Shown one piece after another: positions 1 through 8,646 of a stretch of 59,569 nucleotides of DNA. Within the stretch, counting starts at the first letter, position 1. Each line of letters opens with the position of its first letter. Made by a program: the position numbers and the translations under genes. The notes beneath the pieces were generated by a model that saw only the letters and a list, made by a program, of their open reading frames with translations, did not search any database and had not been told where the DNA came from. The stretch is from UBA1757 sp963617485 (lineage in GTDB: Bacteria > Bacteroidota > Bacteroidia > Bacteroidales > UBA1402), in the NCBI GenBank assembly GCA_963617485.1, contig CAVEPA010000012.1, positions 1 through 59,569 of the forward strand. Direction: 5' to 3'.

Positions 1-293
1 AAACGAGGATGCAACACACAATCGCCGTCGACAAAAATCAGCCAATCGCAGTGAGCCGCCATCACAGCGCGGTTGAGTGCAAGTTCTTTGCGCCAGCCCA
101 AATCTTCCTGCGTCAGGTGCTGCATGGGCCAGGGAAAATTGTACGAACCGATGAATTTGGCCATCGCCGCGTCCTGCCCGTCTTCTGAAAGTATCAATTC
201 AAAATCTTGCTCGCTCTGCCGGCGAAGACTCTCCAGCACAACTTCCAAAGCCTGGACATTCTTGTATATCGAAATGATTAATGAAGCTTTCAT
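1..293 (-). CDS. Glycosyltransferase family 2, N-terminal part (cut by window edge)
   Basis: The visible 97 codons start MKASLIISIYKN, a typical GT-A opening strand. They contain an EDG near residue 38 and a DGD near residue 90, which fit the nucleotide-sugar and metal-binding acidic motifs of GT2 enzymes. The segment DLGWRKELALNRAV is typical of a GT2 subgroup that transfers sugars in LPS or capsule assembly. The start codon overlaps the stop of the upstream gene (ATGA at 290-293), so it is the last visible gene of the operon read from 6.3 kb. The C-terminal part lies outside the window. Sugar donor and acceptor cannot be told from this. Confidence 0.85.
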   Translation of the reverse strand, partial: MKASLIISIYKNVQALEVVLESLRRQSEQDFELILSEDGQDAAMAKFIGSYNFPWPMQHLTQEDLGWRKELALNRAVMAAHCDWLIFVDGDCVLHPR

Positions 294-1708
294 AGGTTCG
301 TAATTCCGTGCTTTACGTGTTTGCTCCAGCGGTGTGCAATGATGTATTCTGTTGCAAATTTCGCATCAATCTGCATCTCTTGGGCGTAGGCGGCAGCCAT
401 AATGCCGAGCGCTTCGCAGTCGATATTGAGCCGTTCGAAATTCTTCAGCCCCTGGTTCGTACTGATTTTTTTTCGGAAGTGAATGCGGTTTAGGTCGATA
501 ACCTGCACCAGACTGCCATCGTCGTTGAATAGGATATTGCCGCCCGAGTAGTCGGCATGCAGCACGCCTTGGCGGTGCAGTGTGGCTGTGAATCGGCCTA
601 TGGCTTGAAGTATGGCTGTACGGTTCGGAAAGTCGGGACAATTGATCAGTTCGTTGAAGGTATGCTGGCATTCCGATTGCTTGCAGGCATACCAGCTTTC
701 GCGCAAAATGCCGCAGTAGCGCAACTCTCGGTAGGCGATGGGGGCCGGGGTCAAGCCTTGGAGTTTCAGTGCGTATTCGTACGAGCGGCGTGCCTTAGAT
801 TTTCTAAAAAATCCGTAGATGATGCCGCGCCAAATCGGCGGTGTGGCAAATTTTTTTGAAATCGTTCCATCAATTTTCCTTAGCGTGTTGCGCCCTTGGT
901 AAATAATGTCGCCATAGTCCCAGCTTTCGAAATGGCCAAGCTTGCGTTCTTTCTTGAAACGATTCAGCAGCTTCGACCACGAACGATGGTAGTGCAAGGG
1001 TCCGCCCAGACATTCCTCGAAAAAGTCGGGAAAGAGCGCGTTGAGATCGTCGATGAGTATGCGTTTGCGCTTTTGCGTGGCAAGGCGCTTGGAATTGGCA
1101 TGCACACGGTAGTAAAATCCCAGTACGGGCAGACGATAGAATTCGCCGCCTGTGCGGAAGATGGAAATCCAGAACACCCAGTCTTCGCGGCCCTTGATGT
1201 GTTCGGTATAGCCTCCGCAGGCCTCCCAGTCGCTTTTGCGGTACATGGCGCAGTTGTCTATCATGTTCCTGACAGCCAGTTTCTCGCGGCTGAATTTGGC
1301 AAACTTTATCGGACCGGACTTGTCGCCGAAATACTCCACCTGACAGCTCACCACCTTCACTTTGGGATGGCTGTCTAGGTATTCGGCGGCCAGACGCATA
1401 TAGGTAGGCGTGATGTTGTTGTCGGCATCGACGGGCAGAATGTAGTAGCCCTTGGCAAGGCGGATAGCGTGGTTGCGGGCCGCCGAAGCTCCGCCGTTGT
1501 CTTGGTGGTAAGCGCGGATGCGTGCGTCTTTGGCAGCCAGTTCCTGCGCAAGTTGCCAGGAGCTGTCCTTGGAACCGTCGTCCATAAGTATCACCTCGAA
1601 ATTGGAATAATCCGATGCCAAGATGGCGTTGACGGTTTCTTCCAGAAAATGCTCCATATTGTATATGGGCACAACGACGGAAACAAGCTTGGGTGTTGAC
1701 GAAGCCAT
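290..1708 (-). CDS. GT2 glycosyltransferase fused to an LPS-kinase-like domain
   Basis: A 472-residue protein in two parts. Residues 1 to about 230 are a GT2 catalytic domain: VVVPIYN near 12, DDGS near 43, and an acidic DAD near 95. From about 270 to the end the sequence resembles the WaaP/InaA family of LPS-core heptose/Kdo kinases. It has a kinase catalytic loop, HADYSGGNILF, near 384 and a metal-binding IDLNR near 404 in place of DFG. Such kinases phosphorylate LPS core sugars on the cytoplasmic side. The likely role is to add one sugar and one phosphate to the same envelope glycan. It sits between two other GT2 genes, 4 nt after the upstream one. As I recall, the two activities are usually separate neighbouring genes in related genomes. 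Confidence 0.85.
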   Translation of the reverse strand: MASSTPKLVSVVVPIYNMEHFLEETVNAILASDYSNFEVILMDDGSKDSSWQLAQELAAKDARIRAYHQDNGGASAARNHAIRLAKGYYILPVDADNNITPTYMRLAAEYLDSHPKVKVVSCQVEYFGDKSGPIKFAKFSREKLAVRNMIDNCAMYRKSDWEACGGYTEHIKGREDWVFWISIFRTGGEFYRLPVLGFYYRVHANSKRLATQKRKRILIDDLNALFPDFFEECLGGPLHYHRSWSKLLNRFKKERKLGHFESWDYGDIIYQGRNTLRKIDGTISKKFATPPIWRGIIYGFFRKSKARRSYEYALKLQGLTPAPIAYRELRYCGILRESWYACKQSECQHTFNELINCPDFPNRTAILQAIGRFTATLHRQGVLHADYSGGNILFNDDGSLVQVIDLNRIHFRKKISTNQGLKNFERLNIDCEALGIMAAAYAQEMQIDAKFATEYIIAHRWSKHVKHGITNL

Positions 1709-1712
1709 AGCC

Positions 1713-2429
1713 TTAAATTTTATCGTAACCTTTGGTTAGTTTGAGCCAATAATATTTGAGGGGATGCGTGTATTTGAGCTGTTTCCAAGGGCGGCTGCCG
1801 TGAGGCTTGTGCAGCACGGCATTGTCGCACATAAGAAGATTGGTGAAGCCCAGCTTGCACGATTGGTGCGAAATGAACACGTCGTACCAGTTTTTCTCGG
1901 GGTCGAGCTGCTTAAAGTCGATGGCCGACAAAAAAGCATTGCTGAGCAGTGTGCAGCAAAAACTGAGACGTTTTCGGGTGGCTATGGTCTTGCGAGGCCA
2001 GTCTTGAGCATAGAGGTACGGGAAATTCACCTGGCCGGCTCCGTCAACGGTGACGGCGGCAACCATGCCCACTTTTTCGTGCTGTTGTGCGGCTTGGCAC
2101 ATCCTTTGCAGCGTATCTTCCTGAATATCCACGTCCGACTCGATGATAATTAGGTCGGCACCTTCGGCCAGCGCACGTTTCTGAGCCAGTTGCAGGGTCA
2201 GGCGATAGTTGGGCGAAGGGTGCGACGTAAGGTCTTTCAAGTGAACCAGCTCAAAACCCTCATCGGCCGATAGCTTCTGCAGGGTGGCCGCGTTCTCTTC
2301 GCTGCTGTAGTCATCGAAAAGAGTGTAGTGGAAGGGCCGGTCCATCTTGGAACGCATCACGGCAGCAACGCAGCTCATGGTGTTCTCTATCGCATCCTTT
2401 ACGGGCGTAATGACGTGCAAAGTGGCCAT
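1713..2429 (-). CDS. Glycosyltransferase family 2-like protein
   Basis: A 238-residue protein opening MATLHVITPVKDA, with FDDYSS near 39 and an ESDVDI near 97 that matches the DxD metal site of GT-A enzymes. No membrane segment is visible, so it is probably a soluble or peripheral cytoplasmic transferase. It begins 4 nt after the polysaccharide deacetylase stop and ends 4 nt before the GT-kinase start. That tight packing puts it in the same envelope-glycan operon. The acceptor is probably the LPS core or a related surface glycan, judging from the neighbours only. Confidence 0.82.
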   Translation of the reverse strand: MATLHVITPVKDAIENTMSCVAAVMRSKMDRPFHYTLFDDYSSEENAATLQKLSADEGFELVHLKDLTSHPSPNYRLTLQLAQKRALAEGADLIIIESDVDIQEDTLQRMCQAAQQHEKVGMVAAVTVDGAGQVNFPYLYAQDWPRKTIATRKRLSFCCTLLSNAFLSAIDFKQLDPEKNWYDVFISHQSCKLGFTNLLMCDNAVLHKPHGSRPWKQLKYTHPLKYYWLKLTKGYDKI

Positions 2430-2433
2430 ATCG

Positions 2434-3042
2434 CTATACGAGTTTGAAATTGTAATTCTTTGACAGACAATACTCTATATATCTTGGTAAAGCATAGCGG
2501 ACATTCTTCTCGGCCTTGAGCGAGTCGTGGAAGACGATGATGCTGCCTTTGCGCGTGTAATGGCAGGCCTTGTGCAGTACCTGCTCGGGGCGCAGCTTGC
2601 GGTTGTAGTCGCGAGGCACCACGTCCCAAAGCACGATAAGGTAGTCCTGTTCGCGCAGTTTCTTGTATTGTGCGTAGCTGACCAAACCATGCGGCGGACG
2701 GTACAGATGGCTGTCGATAAGACGGGCGGCCTTCTCCACATTGGCAATGTAGTCGTCGGAATGGCGGTGCAGGCCCTTGATGTGGTTGTAGGAATGGTTG
2801 CCCGTCTGATGGCCTCGGCGCAGAATTTCCTGATACAGCTCGGGATATTTGCTCACGTTTTCGCCCACACAGAAAAAAGTCGCCTTAATGCCGTAATGAT
2901 CGAGCAAATCCAATACCCAAGGGGTTACCTCGGGTATTGGACCATCGTCGAAGGTTAGATATATGTCGTTCTTTTTGTGCGAGTAGCGCCACTTGGTACC
3001 TTTGACAAAGCGCACCCACACTGGAAGTTGTTCTATAAACAT
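2434..3042 (-). CDS. Polysaccharide deacetylase family protein (NodB domain)
   Basis: A 202-residue carbohydrate esterase 4 type protein. The NodB signature is clear: TFDDGP near 31 (catalytic base and metal Asp), HSYNH near 82 (the two metal His), RPPHG near 110, and a C-terminal VFHDS. There is no obvious signal peptide, so it may act on a lipid-linked glycan inside the cell. I chose the start MFIEQLPVW because it lies 10 nt after the upstream stop, with a purine-rich stretch before it. The longer frame back to 3111 would overlap the upstream gene. It removes N- or O-acetyl groups from a sugar polymer, probably LPS-related given the operon. Confidence 0.88.
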   Translation of the reverse strand: MFIEQLPVWVRFVKGTKWRYSHKKNDIYLTFDDGPIPEVTPWVLDLLDHYGIKATFFCVGENVSKYPELYQEILRRGHQTGNHSYNHIKGLHRHSDDYIANVEKAARLIDSHLYRPPHGLVSYAQYKKLREQDYLIVLWDVVPRDYNRKLRPEQVLHKACHYTRKGSIIVFHDSLKAEKNVRYALPRYIEYCLSKNYNFKLV

Positions 3043-3052
3043 GGCTGGTCTC

Positions 3053-6000
3053 TTAACGGATGCTTCGGTAAAGTATGGCGTACTTTTGGAAGACCTCGCC
3101 GTACATACCAAGCAGCTCTTTGTCGTAGTGACTCATCTCGTTCAACAGGTTCTGCATCACATACAATTGGTTGTTGGCCAGGCGCAGACCGGCTACCCAC
3201 TTGCTTTCGGGCTGAGAGAAAACCCAAGCCAGGCATTCCTCGCTGATATTGATGACTTGAGCCACCAGCTCTTGTGCCTCTTGCGTCTTGCCCATCATGT
3301 AGTAGGCTTCGATAATCTCCTGATAGCCTGCCAGACCGGCATCTGCGTAATTGACGGGGAAGAGTTCCTGAGGGAACACTTCCAAACAACGCTCAATGGC
3401 TGTCTGGGCCTTGTCGAACTTGCCTTCCTGACAAAGAGCCTGAATCAGCGTACCGAACATCTGCCTTTGTGTGCGGCACATACGCATAATGTTCTCGTCC
3501 AAGTAAACCTTCGGGTCTTGGATGTTGCCCCAGTGGAACTTGTTGCACAGATTGTCGTACATCTTGTCCGTATCGATGCAGCGGTTTACAGGAGCAATCT
3601 TGTACACCAAACCCTCGTGGATAAAGTAGCGCTGATAGTTCTGCATCAGGGCCGGATCGACCGTAACGGCGAAATACAGCGGACGCTCCCACTGGCTCTC
3701 TTCGATGAGCTTGAGCACCATAATCTCGTGTTTGCCCAGATAAGACTTGCCCTTGAAGTTGAAGTCCATCTTGCTGACAATCTTGTTGGCATATTTATCA
3801 TCGACATAATGGTTGGCAAGCACTTGTTCTTTGTCGATGTCGAAATACAGGCGGTTGGCCGGAATGTTGTCGACAGGCTCATCGTAGCCCTGAATACGCT
3901 TGGTGAATTCCTTGTCGCTTTCGAGCCAAGCCATAGCCTGCTGCAAGGAAATGGAATCCTGACGACGCGGAATGATGCGCACAACATCGCGCTTGCCGTT
4001 CTTGTACATGGGTTCGTCCCAATCGACAGGGAAGGCCTCCGATTCGTAGTAGGGACGCAGCATCTGGCTGTAATACCAGTCGGTTTGCAGATACGACATG
4101 TTGCAAACGCGCACGTCGGTACGGACACCCTCCACTTCCTGAATGTACCAGAGCGGGAAAGTATCGTTGTCGCCGTTGGTAAAGATGATGGCGTTCTCTT
4201 CGCAACCCACCAGATAGTTGTAGGCGAAATCGCGGCAAGTGTAGCGGCCGCTGCGGTCGTGGTCGTCCCAGTTTTCGCTGGCCATCAAGGTAGGTACGCC
4301 CAAACAGAGCACGCTCACGGCAACGGCAGCCACTGTCTTGGGCAGAAACTTGGCACCCAGGCGATAAAGAGCCGGTACAGCCATGCCTATCCAAATACAG
4401 AAAGCATAGAACGAACCCGCATAAGCATAGTCGCGTTCACGAGGCTGGTTGGGTGTCTGGTTCAAGTAAAGCACAATGGCCAGACCGGTCATGAAGAACA
4501 AGAAGAACGTTACCCAAAAACCCTGTGCGCCCTTCTTGCCCGAGTAGGCCTGGACAAGAATGCCCAGCAGTCCGAGCAGCAAGGGTAGCATATAGTAACG
4601 GTTGTAGCCCTTGTTTTCCTTCATCTCTTGCGGCATGTTGTCCATGTCGCCCACCAGCATTTTGTCGATAAACTTGATACCCGTAATCCAGTTGCCGGCA
4701 TTGATTTCGCCCATGGTTCCCTGAATATCGTTCTGACGCCCGGAGAAGTTCCACATGAAATAACGCCAGTACATATAGTTTATCTGGTAAGAGAAGAAGA
4801 AACGCAGATTTTCGGCCATGGTAGGCATCATCACGGTTTCCTTCTGTCCGCATTTGTCGTAGGTCACCTTTTTGCCCTTGAAATTGGTCCAGGCTTTGTA
4901 GGCTTGTACGTGGTCTTCGCGGCCGCTGTGCATACGCGGGAAGAGCATATTCAGCTCATCGGCCATGACAGCGCGTTCGTTGTAACCCGTAATTTCGTAA
5001 CGGTCCTTTTCATCGGGCGAAGCCTTGGCCTTCTTGTTCCAAACGGCACCACGCTTCTGATATTGCGGAATGCAACTGTTACCCACACGCTTCCACTTTA
5101 CTTGCGAAACGAAAGTCTGTCCGTAGAGCAGCGGGGTTTCACCGTATTGCTCGCGGTTAAGATAGCGTTCCAGCGAGAACATGTTGTCGGGCGAGTTCTG
5201 GTCCATGGGCGGGTGGGCCGATGAACGCACCACCGTCAGACTGTACGAAGAATAGCCTATCAGCATCACCATCATCGACAGAAGTATCGTGTTGGCCAAG
5301 CTGCCGTTAAGGCGTTTCCATTTGAAGGATACCACCACGATAGCGGCGATAAGCACAACCCAAAGCAACCATTTGTAGCCCACGAAAGGAATGCCCACCA
5401 ATATCATGTTGGCGCAGAACGACAGGCGGGTGCGCAGTTCGCTATGGCCGTTATAGCTTTCCCACAGGCCCCAGACGATGCAGGCTATCATCAGCACGAT
5501 ATAGACGATGACACCGGTATTGAATGGGCAACTCAAGGTGTTGACAAACAGCAAATCGAACCAACCTGCCATATTGACGAAGCCAGGCACGATGCCGTAA
5601 AGTATGATGGCTACCAGCACGAACGATGCGAGCAAGGCAACAATGGAACCCTTGAGCGTGGGCTGCTCCGACTTGCGGTAGTAGTACACCAGCACCATGG
5701 CGGGAATACAGAGCAGGTTGAGCAAATGCACGCCGATGGAAAGGCCCATCAGATAGGCTATGAAAACAATCCAGCGGTTGGCGAAGGGCTCGTCGGCACA
5801 GTCTTCCCATTTAAGGATGGCCCAGAATACCACGGCGGTAAACAGCGATGAATAGGCATAAACTTCACCCTCTACAGCCGAAAACCAGAAAGTGTCGCTG
5901 AAGGTATAGGCCAAAGAACCGACCAGACCGGCACCCAACACGGTGATGCTTTCGGCCAAAGTGGGGTTCTGCTCGTCCTTGAACACAATCTTGCGGGCCA

Positions 6001-6298
6001 GATGCGTAATGGTCCAAAACAAGAACAATATGGTAAGGGCGCTGAAAATGGCCGACATGGCATTGATGCACATAGCCACCATTTCGGGGCTGGATGCCAA
6101 GTTGGCGAACATACGTCCGGTAAGCATAAAGAAGGGTGCCCCTGGCGGGTGTCCCACGTCGAGCTTATAGGCCGATGAGATAAACTCGCCGCAGTCCCAG
6201 AAACTGGCTGTCGGTTCGATAGTAAGAAGATAGGTGACTGCTGCAATAGCAAAAGCCACCCATCCGAAGATGTTGTTGTACAGTTTAAATTGCTTCAT
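3053..6298 (-). CDS. DUF2723 / GT117-family multispanning membrane protein
   Basis: A 1081-residue protein. The N-terminal half is hydrophobic with many membrane segments. Conserved signatures of the DUF2723 family are visible near residues 35-60 (FWDCGEF, GHPPGAPFF). A soluble C-terminal part includes NGDNDTFPLWY near 695 and a helical TPR-like tail. The family is classed as GT117 and is related to eukaryotic TMEM260, an O-mannosyltransferase, so this is probably a lipid-sugar-dependent glycosyltransferase at the inner membrane. It is the first gene of the glycan operon. Its promoter is canonical (6337-6368). Substrate unknown; transfer to secreted proteins or to LPS are both possible. Confidence 0.88.
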   Translation of the reverse strand: MKQFKLYNNIFGWVAFAIAAVTYLLTIEPTASFWDCGEFISSAYKLDVGHPPGAPFFMLTGRMFANLASSPEMVAMCINAMSAIFSALTILFLFWTITHLARKIVFKDEQNPTLAESITVLGAGLVGSLAYTFSDTFWFSAVEGEVYAYSSLFTAVVFWAILKWEDCADEPFANRWIVFIAYLMGLSIGVHLLNLLCIPAMVLVYYYRKSEQPTLKGSIVALLASFVLVAIILYGIVPGFVNMAGWFDLLFVNTLSCPFNTGVIVYIVLMIACIVWGLWESYNGHSELRTRLSFCANMILVGIPFVGYKWLLWVVLIAAIVVVSFKWKRLNGSLANTILLSMMVMLIGYSSYSLTVVRSSAHPPMDQNSPDNMFSLERYLNREQYGETPLLYGQTFVSQVKWKRVGNSCIPQYQKRGAVWNKKAKASPDEKDRYEITGYNERAVMADELNMLFPRMHSGREDHVQAYKAWTNFKGKKVTYDKCGQKETVMMPTMAENLRFFFSYQINYMYWRYFMWNFSGRQNDIQGTMGEINAGNWITGIKFIDKMLVGDMDNMPQEMKENKGYNRYYMLPLLLGLLGILVQAYSGKKGAQGFWVTFFLFFMTGLAIVLYLNQTPNQPRERDYAYAGSFYAFCIWIGMAVPALYRLGAKFLPKTVAAVAVSVLCLGVPTLMASENWDDHDRSGRYTCRDFAYNYLVGCEENAIIFTNGDNDTFPLWYIQEVEGVRTDVRVCNMSYLQTDWYYSQMLRPYYESEAFPVDWDEPMYKNGKRDVVRIIPRRQDSISLQQAMAWLESDKEFTKRIQGYDEPVDNIPANRLYFDIDKEQVLANHYVDDKYANKIVSKMDFNFKGKSYLGKHEIMVLKLIEESQWERPLYFAVTVDPALMQNYQRYFIHEGLVYKIAPVNRCIDTDKMYDNLCNKFHWGNIQDPKVYLDENIMRMCRTQRQMFGTLIQALCQEGKFDKAQTAIERCLEVFPQELFPVNYADAGLAGYQEIIEAYYMMGKTQEAQELVAQVINISEECLAWVFSQPESKWVAGLRLANNQLYVMQNLLNEMSHYDKELLGMYGEVFQKYAILYRSIR

Positions 6299-6336
6299 TA
6301 TACCTGTTGCGCTTGCTGTTTTTTCAAGAAAACTCG

Positions 6337-6368
6337 CAAAGATAGGAAGAATTCATAAGATATACAAA
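6337..6368 (-). promoter_or_regulatory. Promoter of the DUF2723 glycan operon
   Basis: On the minus strand this reads TTTG, 20 nt, TATCTTTG, an exact match to the Bacteroidetes sigma-ABfr consensus. The start codon is about 40 nt downstream, leaving a short leader. Confidence 0.8.
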
Positions 6369-6405
6369 ACAGACCCTTCACTCGGTTATTGTCGGGGCGT
6401 AGGCG

Positions 6406-6747
6406 CTAGTCGGCGGGTAGGTCGCTGAGGCTGAGACCCAGCAGGCGGGCGCGGCGCAGTATGGCCGGCCACTCGTTTTCCACGAATGCTTGACGCAAGT
6501 TTGCCAGCACCTTGTCTTTGGCACCTTCGCAGATAAAGTATCCGATGCCGCGTTTGTTATAGATGATGCCTTCGTTCGTGAGCTTCTCGTAGCTACGCAT
6601 AACAGTGTTGGGATTAACCCCGATGTCGGCACCGTATTCCCTTACCGAGGGCAGGCGGTCTTCTTCCGAGAGCTGGCCGCTCAGAATCTTTTCATACACA
6701 GCCTCTACTATCTGGAGGTAGATAGCTTTATTTTCGTTGAATTCCAT
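6406..6747 (-). CDS. GntR family transcriptional regulator, YtrA type
   Basis: A 113-residue protein with an N-terminal winged-helix GntR domain (IYLQIVEAVYEKILSG, then RLPSVREYGADIGVNPNTVMRS as recognition region) and only a short helical tail of about 40 residues. That small size is typical of the YtrA subgroup, which regulates ABC transporter genes encoded beside it. It is the third gene of a minus operon after the ATPase and permease, 11 nt after the permease stop. It probably represses its own operon through the palindrome at 8497-8512, and may be released by an envelope-active compound. Confidence 0.88.
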   Translation of the reverse strand: MEFNENKAIYLQIVEAVYEKILSGQLSEEDRLPSVREYGADIGVNPNTVMRSYEKLTNEGIIYNKRGIGYFICEGAKDKVLANLRQAFVENEWPAILRRARLLGLSLSDLPAD

Positions 6748-6758
6748 AGAAAATCGCT

Positions 6759-7571
6759 TTAGTGTTTAACGGTTTTGATGCGCAGGTAAGTCCATGCCGA
6801 CAGGAGAAGCAGACCTACAATGCCGATGCTGTAAGTGACGTTTTTGAATACCCGAACAGCTCCTTCGGGCGTTTCAAACCATCTTTGCCAATCCATCTCG
6901 GTAATCAGATGGCTGAAAGGTGCTATGATAAGGCTAAATACAAGACCCGCAGCGATATACACCAGAATGGTTTTGCCGATTTTGTGTTTTTTGAAATACA
7001 GGGAACCCAGCAGGAAATACAGGAAGTAGGTGACGGCACTCTGGCAAACGATGAAAACAATATCTCCAGTATGCATAAGATTCGGATTGCCACCTTCTTC
7101 GAAGAATTCGGTTATGCCTTGCAGCCCGGTTGCCAGTGAGTAGATAAGGGTTTCACCGCAATGGGGATCGAAGAGGCAAAGCAGGGCGTCGGCCGAGAAT
7201 GCCAGCAGGATAAAGGCAACGGGAGCCACAATGCAAACGTTCAGGATCATAGACAGGGTCTTCTCCAGCTGCGATACGGGAATGAGCGTGTAGAGCGTTC
7301 CGGCCCGTTTCTCGGTGAAGAAGCCGTAAGCCTTCGACGGCAAACTTAAAGTCAGTACAAAGAAGGTGGCAAGAAAGGTACACCAACGTCCTACCAAGCC
7401 GTAAGAGTCCCAGCCTCCGCAGATAATCAGATTCATAATGCCGCAGAACAAATAGGCGATAATACCTGCGAGTGCCGTCAGCAGAACGGTAATCCAAGTG
7501 TTGTTGAACAGTGCTTGCAATTCGGTTTTATAGTATTTTCCAAAACGTTGGAAACAGAATGTTTCGTTCAT
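6759..7571 (-). CDS. ABC-2 type transporter permease
   Basis: A 270-residue protein with six hydrophobic segments, for example near 28-55, 70-95, 110-130, 155-180, 195-215 and 240-262, and no ATP-binding motif. It starts 12 nt after the ATPase gene and is followed by the GntR regulator, the usual YtrA-type order. It would form the membrane part of an ATP-driven exporter. Substrate is unknown. Similar loci often respond to cell-wall antibiotics. Confidence 0.8.
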   Translation of the reverse strand: MNETFCFQRFGKYYKTELQALFNNTWITVLLTALAGIIAYLFCGIMNLIICGGWDSYGLVGRWCTFLATFFVLTLSLPSKAYGFFTEKRAGTLYTLIPVSQLEKTLSMILNVCIVAPVAFILLAFSADALLCLFDPHCGETLIYSLATGLQGITEFFEEGGNPNLMHTGDIVFIVCQSAVTYFLYFLLGSLYFKKHKIGKTILVYIAAGLVFSLIIAPFSHLITEMDWQRWFETPEGAVRVFKNVTYSIGIVGLLLLSAWTYLRIKTVKH

Positions 7572-7583
7572 AGTTGTGAGGTT

Positions 7584-8432
7584 TTAAAGGTTGGCTTGGT
7601 TTTGATTGGCTCCGAAGTTGGTGCGGAACCAGTCTTTGTTCTTGTGCACGGCATTGAACAGCGCTTCCAGGTTCAGTTTGCTGTCGCGGCCTTCGCTGTT
7701 GGGCAGCACTTGGATGCTACCGCTGGGCATCATTTCGCTGTATAGAGCCTCGGTCTGCAGATTGCTGCCATAGTCGAAGAAGAGTTTGGCAGTGATGTCG
7801 GCTACGCTGGCATTAAGCAGTACCTCGCGGCGGTCTAGGATGATAATGGGGTCGATGACGTTTTCGAGGTCTTTCACCTGATGCGTGGAGATGAGCAGTG
7901 TCGATTCATCGGCGGTGTAATGCATCAAGGCCTTGCGGAATTGGGTCTTGGAAGGAATGTCCAGGCCGTTGGTGGGTTCGTCCATCAAAATGTAGCGACA
8001 AGAGCAGGCCAGCGCGAACGAGATGTGCGTCTTTTTCAACTCACCGGTTGACATCTTGTCCATGCTGTTGTTCACCGGCACTTCGAAGAGGGCAAGTAGC
8101 TCTGTGAACTTTTTCATGTCGAAGCCTTGCCAGAACTGTCCGTAGGCTGCTGCGTACTGCATGGGTTGCAGGCTGCTGTCGGCAGGATCGTCGCTCAGGT
8201 AATAGATGTTGCTCAGAAAACCGGGCTTGCGGCCGTAAGGCCGGTATCCGTCGATGTCAATGTTGCCCGTGAGCGGTTTTTTCAGACCGCATAAGAGAGT
8301 AAGGAGCGTGGTCTTGCCCACACCGTTTTCGCCCAAAAGCCCGTAAATGTTGCCGGGCTTCAGATTCATCGTGATGCCGTCGAGCACAATGTTTTTGCCG
8401 TAGGCATAGCTTAGATTGTTGATGGTAATCAT
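7584..8432 (-). CDS. ABC transporter ATP-binding protein
   Basis: A 282-residue nucleotide-binding subunit. It has a Walker A (GLLGENGVGKTTLL) near 33-46, an ABC signature STGELKKTH near 126, Walker B (RYILMDEPTNGLDIP) near 146-160, and a switch His in ISTHQ near 182. The signature lacks the usual Gly-Gly (TGELKK rather than SGGQ), a variation seen in YtrB-like subunits. The C-terminal 70 residues form an accessory domain. It is the first gene of the three-gene operon, with a strong promoter 90 nt upstream. Confidence 0.92.
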   Translation of the reverse strand: MITINNLSYAYGKNIVLDGITMNLKPGNIYGLLGENGVGKTTLLTLLCGLKKPLTGNIDIDGYRPYGRKPGFLSNIYYLSDDPADSSLQPMQYAAAYGQFWQGFDMKKFTELLALFEVPVNNSMDKMSTGELKKTHISFALACSCRYILMDEPTNGLDIPSKTQFRKALMHYTADESTLLISTHQVKDLENVIDPIIILDRREVLLNASVADITAKLFFDYGSNLQTEALYSEMMPSGSIQVLPNSEGRDSKLNLEALFNAVHKNKDWFRTNFGANQNQANL

Positions 8433-8496
8433 ATATGTTGTGTTAAGGTTAAAAACCTAATGGTTGAAATGGGAATATCGCTTGTTGTATTTTGTT

Positions 8497-8512
8497 AGTG
8501 TATTACAATACT
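8497..8512. promoter_or_regulatory. Candidate GntR/YtrA operator
   Basis: The 16-bp sequence has half sites AGTGT and ATACT separated by 6 bp; they are inverted with one mismatch. It lies about 10 bp past the -7 box of the ABC operon promoter, so a bound repressor would cover the transcription start. YtrA-type regulators are known to use AGTGTA-like inverted half sites. No binding data. Confidence 0.45.
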
Positions 8513-8521
8513 AGAACACCG

Positions 8522-8552
8522 CAAAGGTACGACAAGTTTTCAATGCTCCAAA
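8522..8552 (-). promoter_or_regulatory. Promoter of the ABC transporter-GntR operon
   Basis: On the minus strand: TTTG, 19 nt, TACCTTTG, an exact Bacteroidetes consensus. It lies about 90 nt before the ATPase start codon. The whole 8433-8646 gap is the divergent control region of this operon and the TrmH gene; no second clear promoter was found for the plus direction. Confidence 0.82.
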
Positions 8553-8646
8553 TATTTTGTCGGTTTTTTTTGAAAATATTTTTGGATGATGTTCTTTTGT
8601 GGCTCGGAAACGCCATCTGGGCGGCCAACTAGCTTCTAAGAACGCA

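Noticed and set aside
2993..4588. A 531-codon plus-strand frame opposite the DUF2723 gene
   Set aside because: Same cause: antisense shadow of a well-supported gene with clear family motifs.
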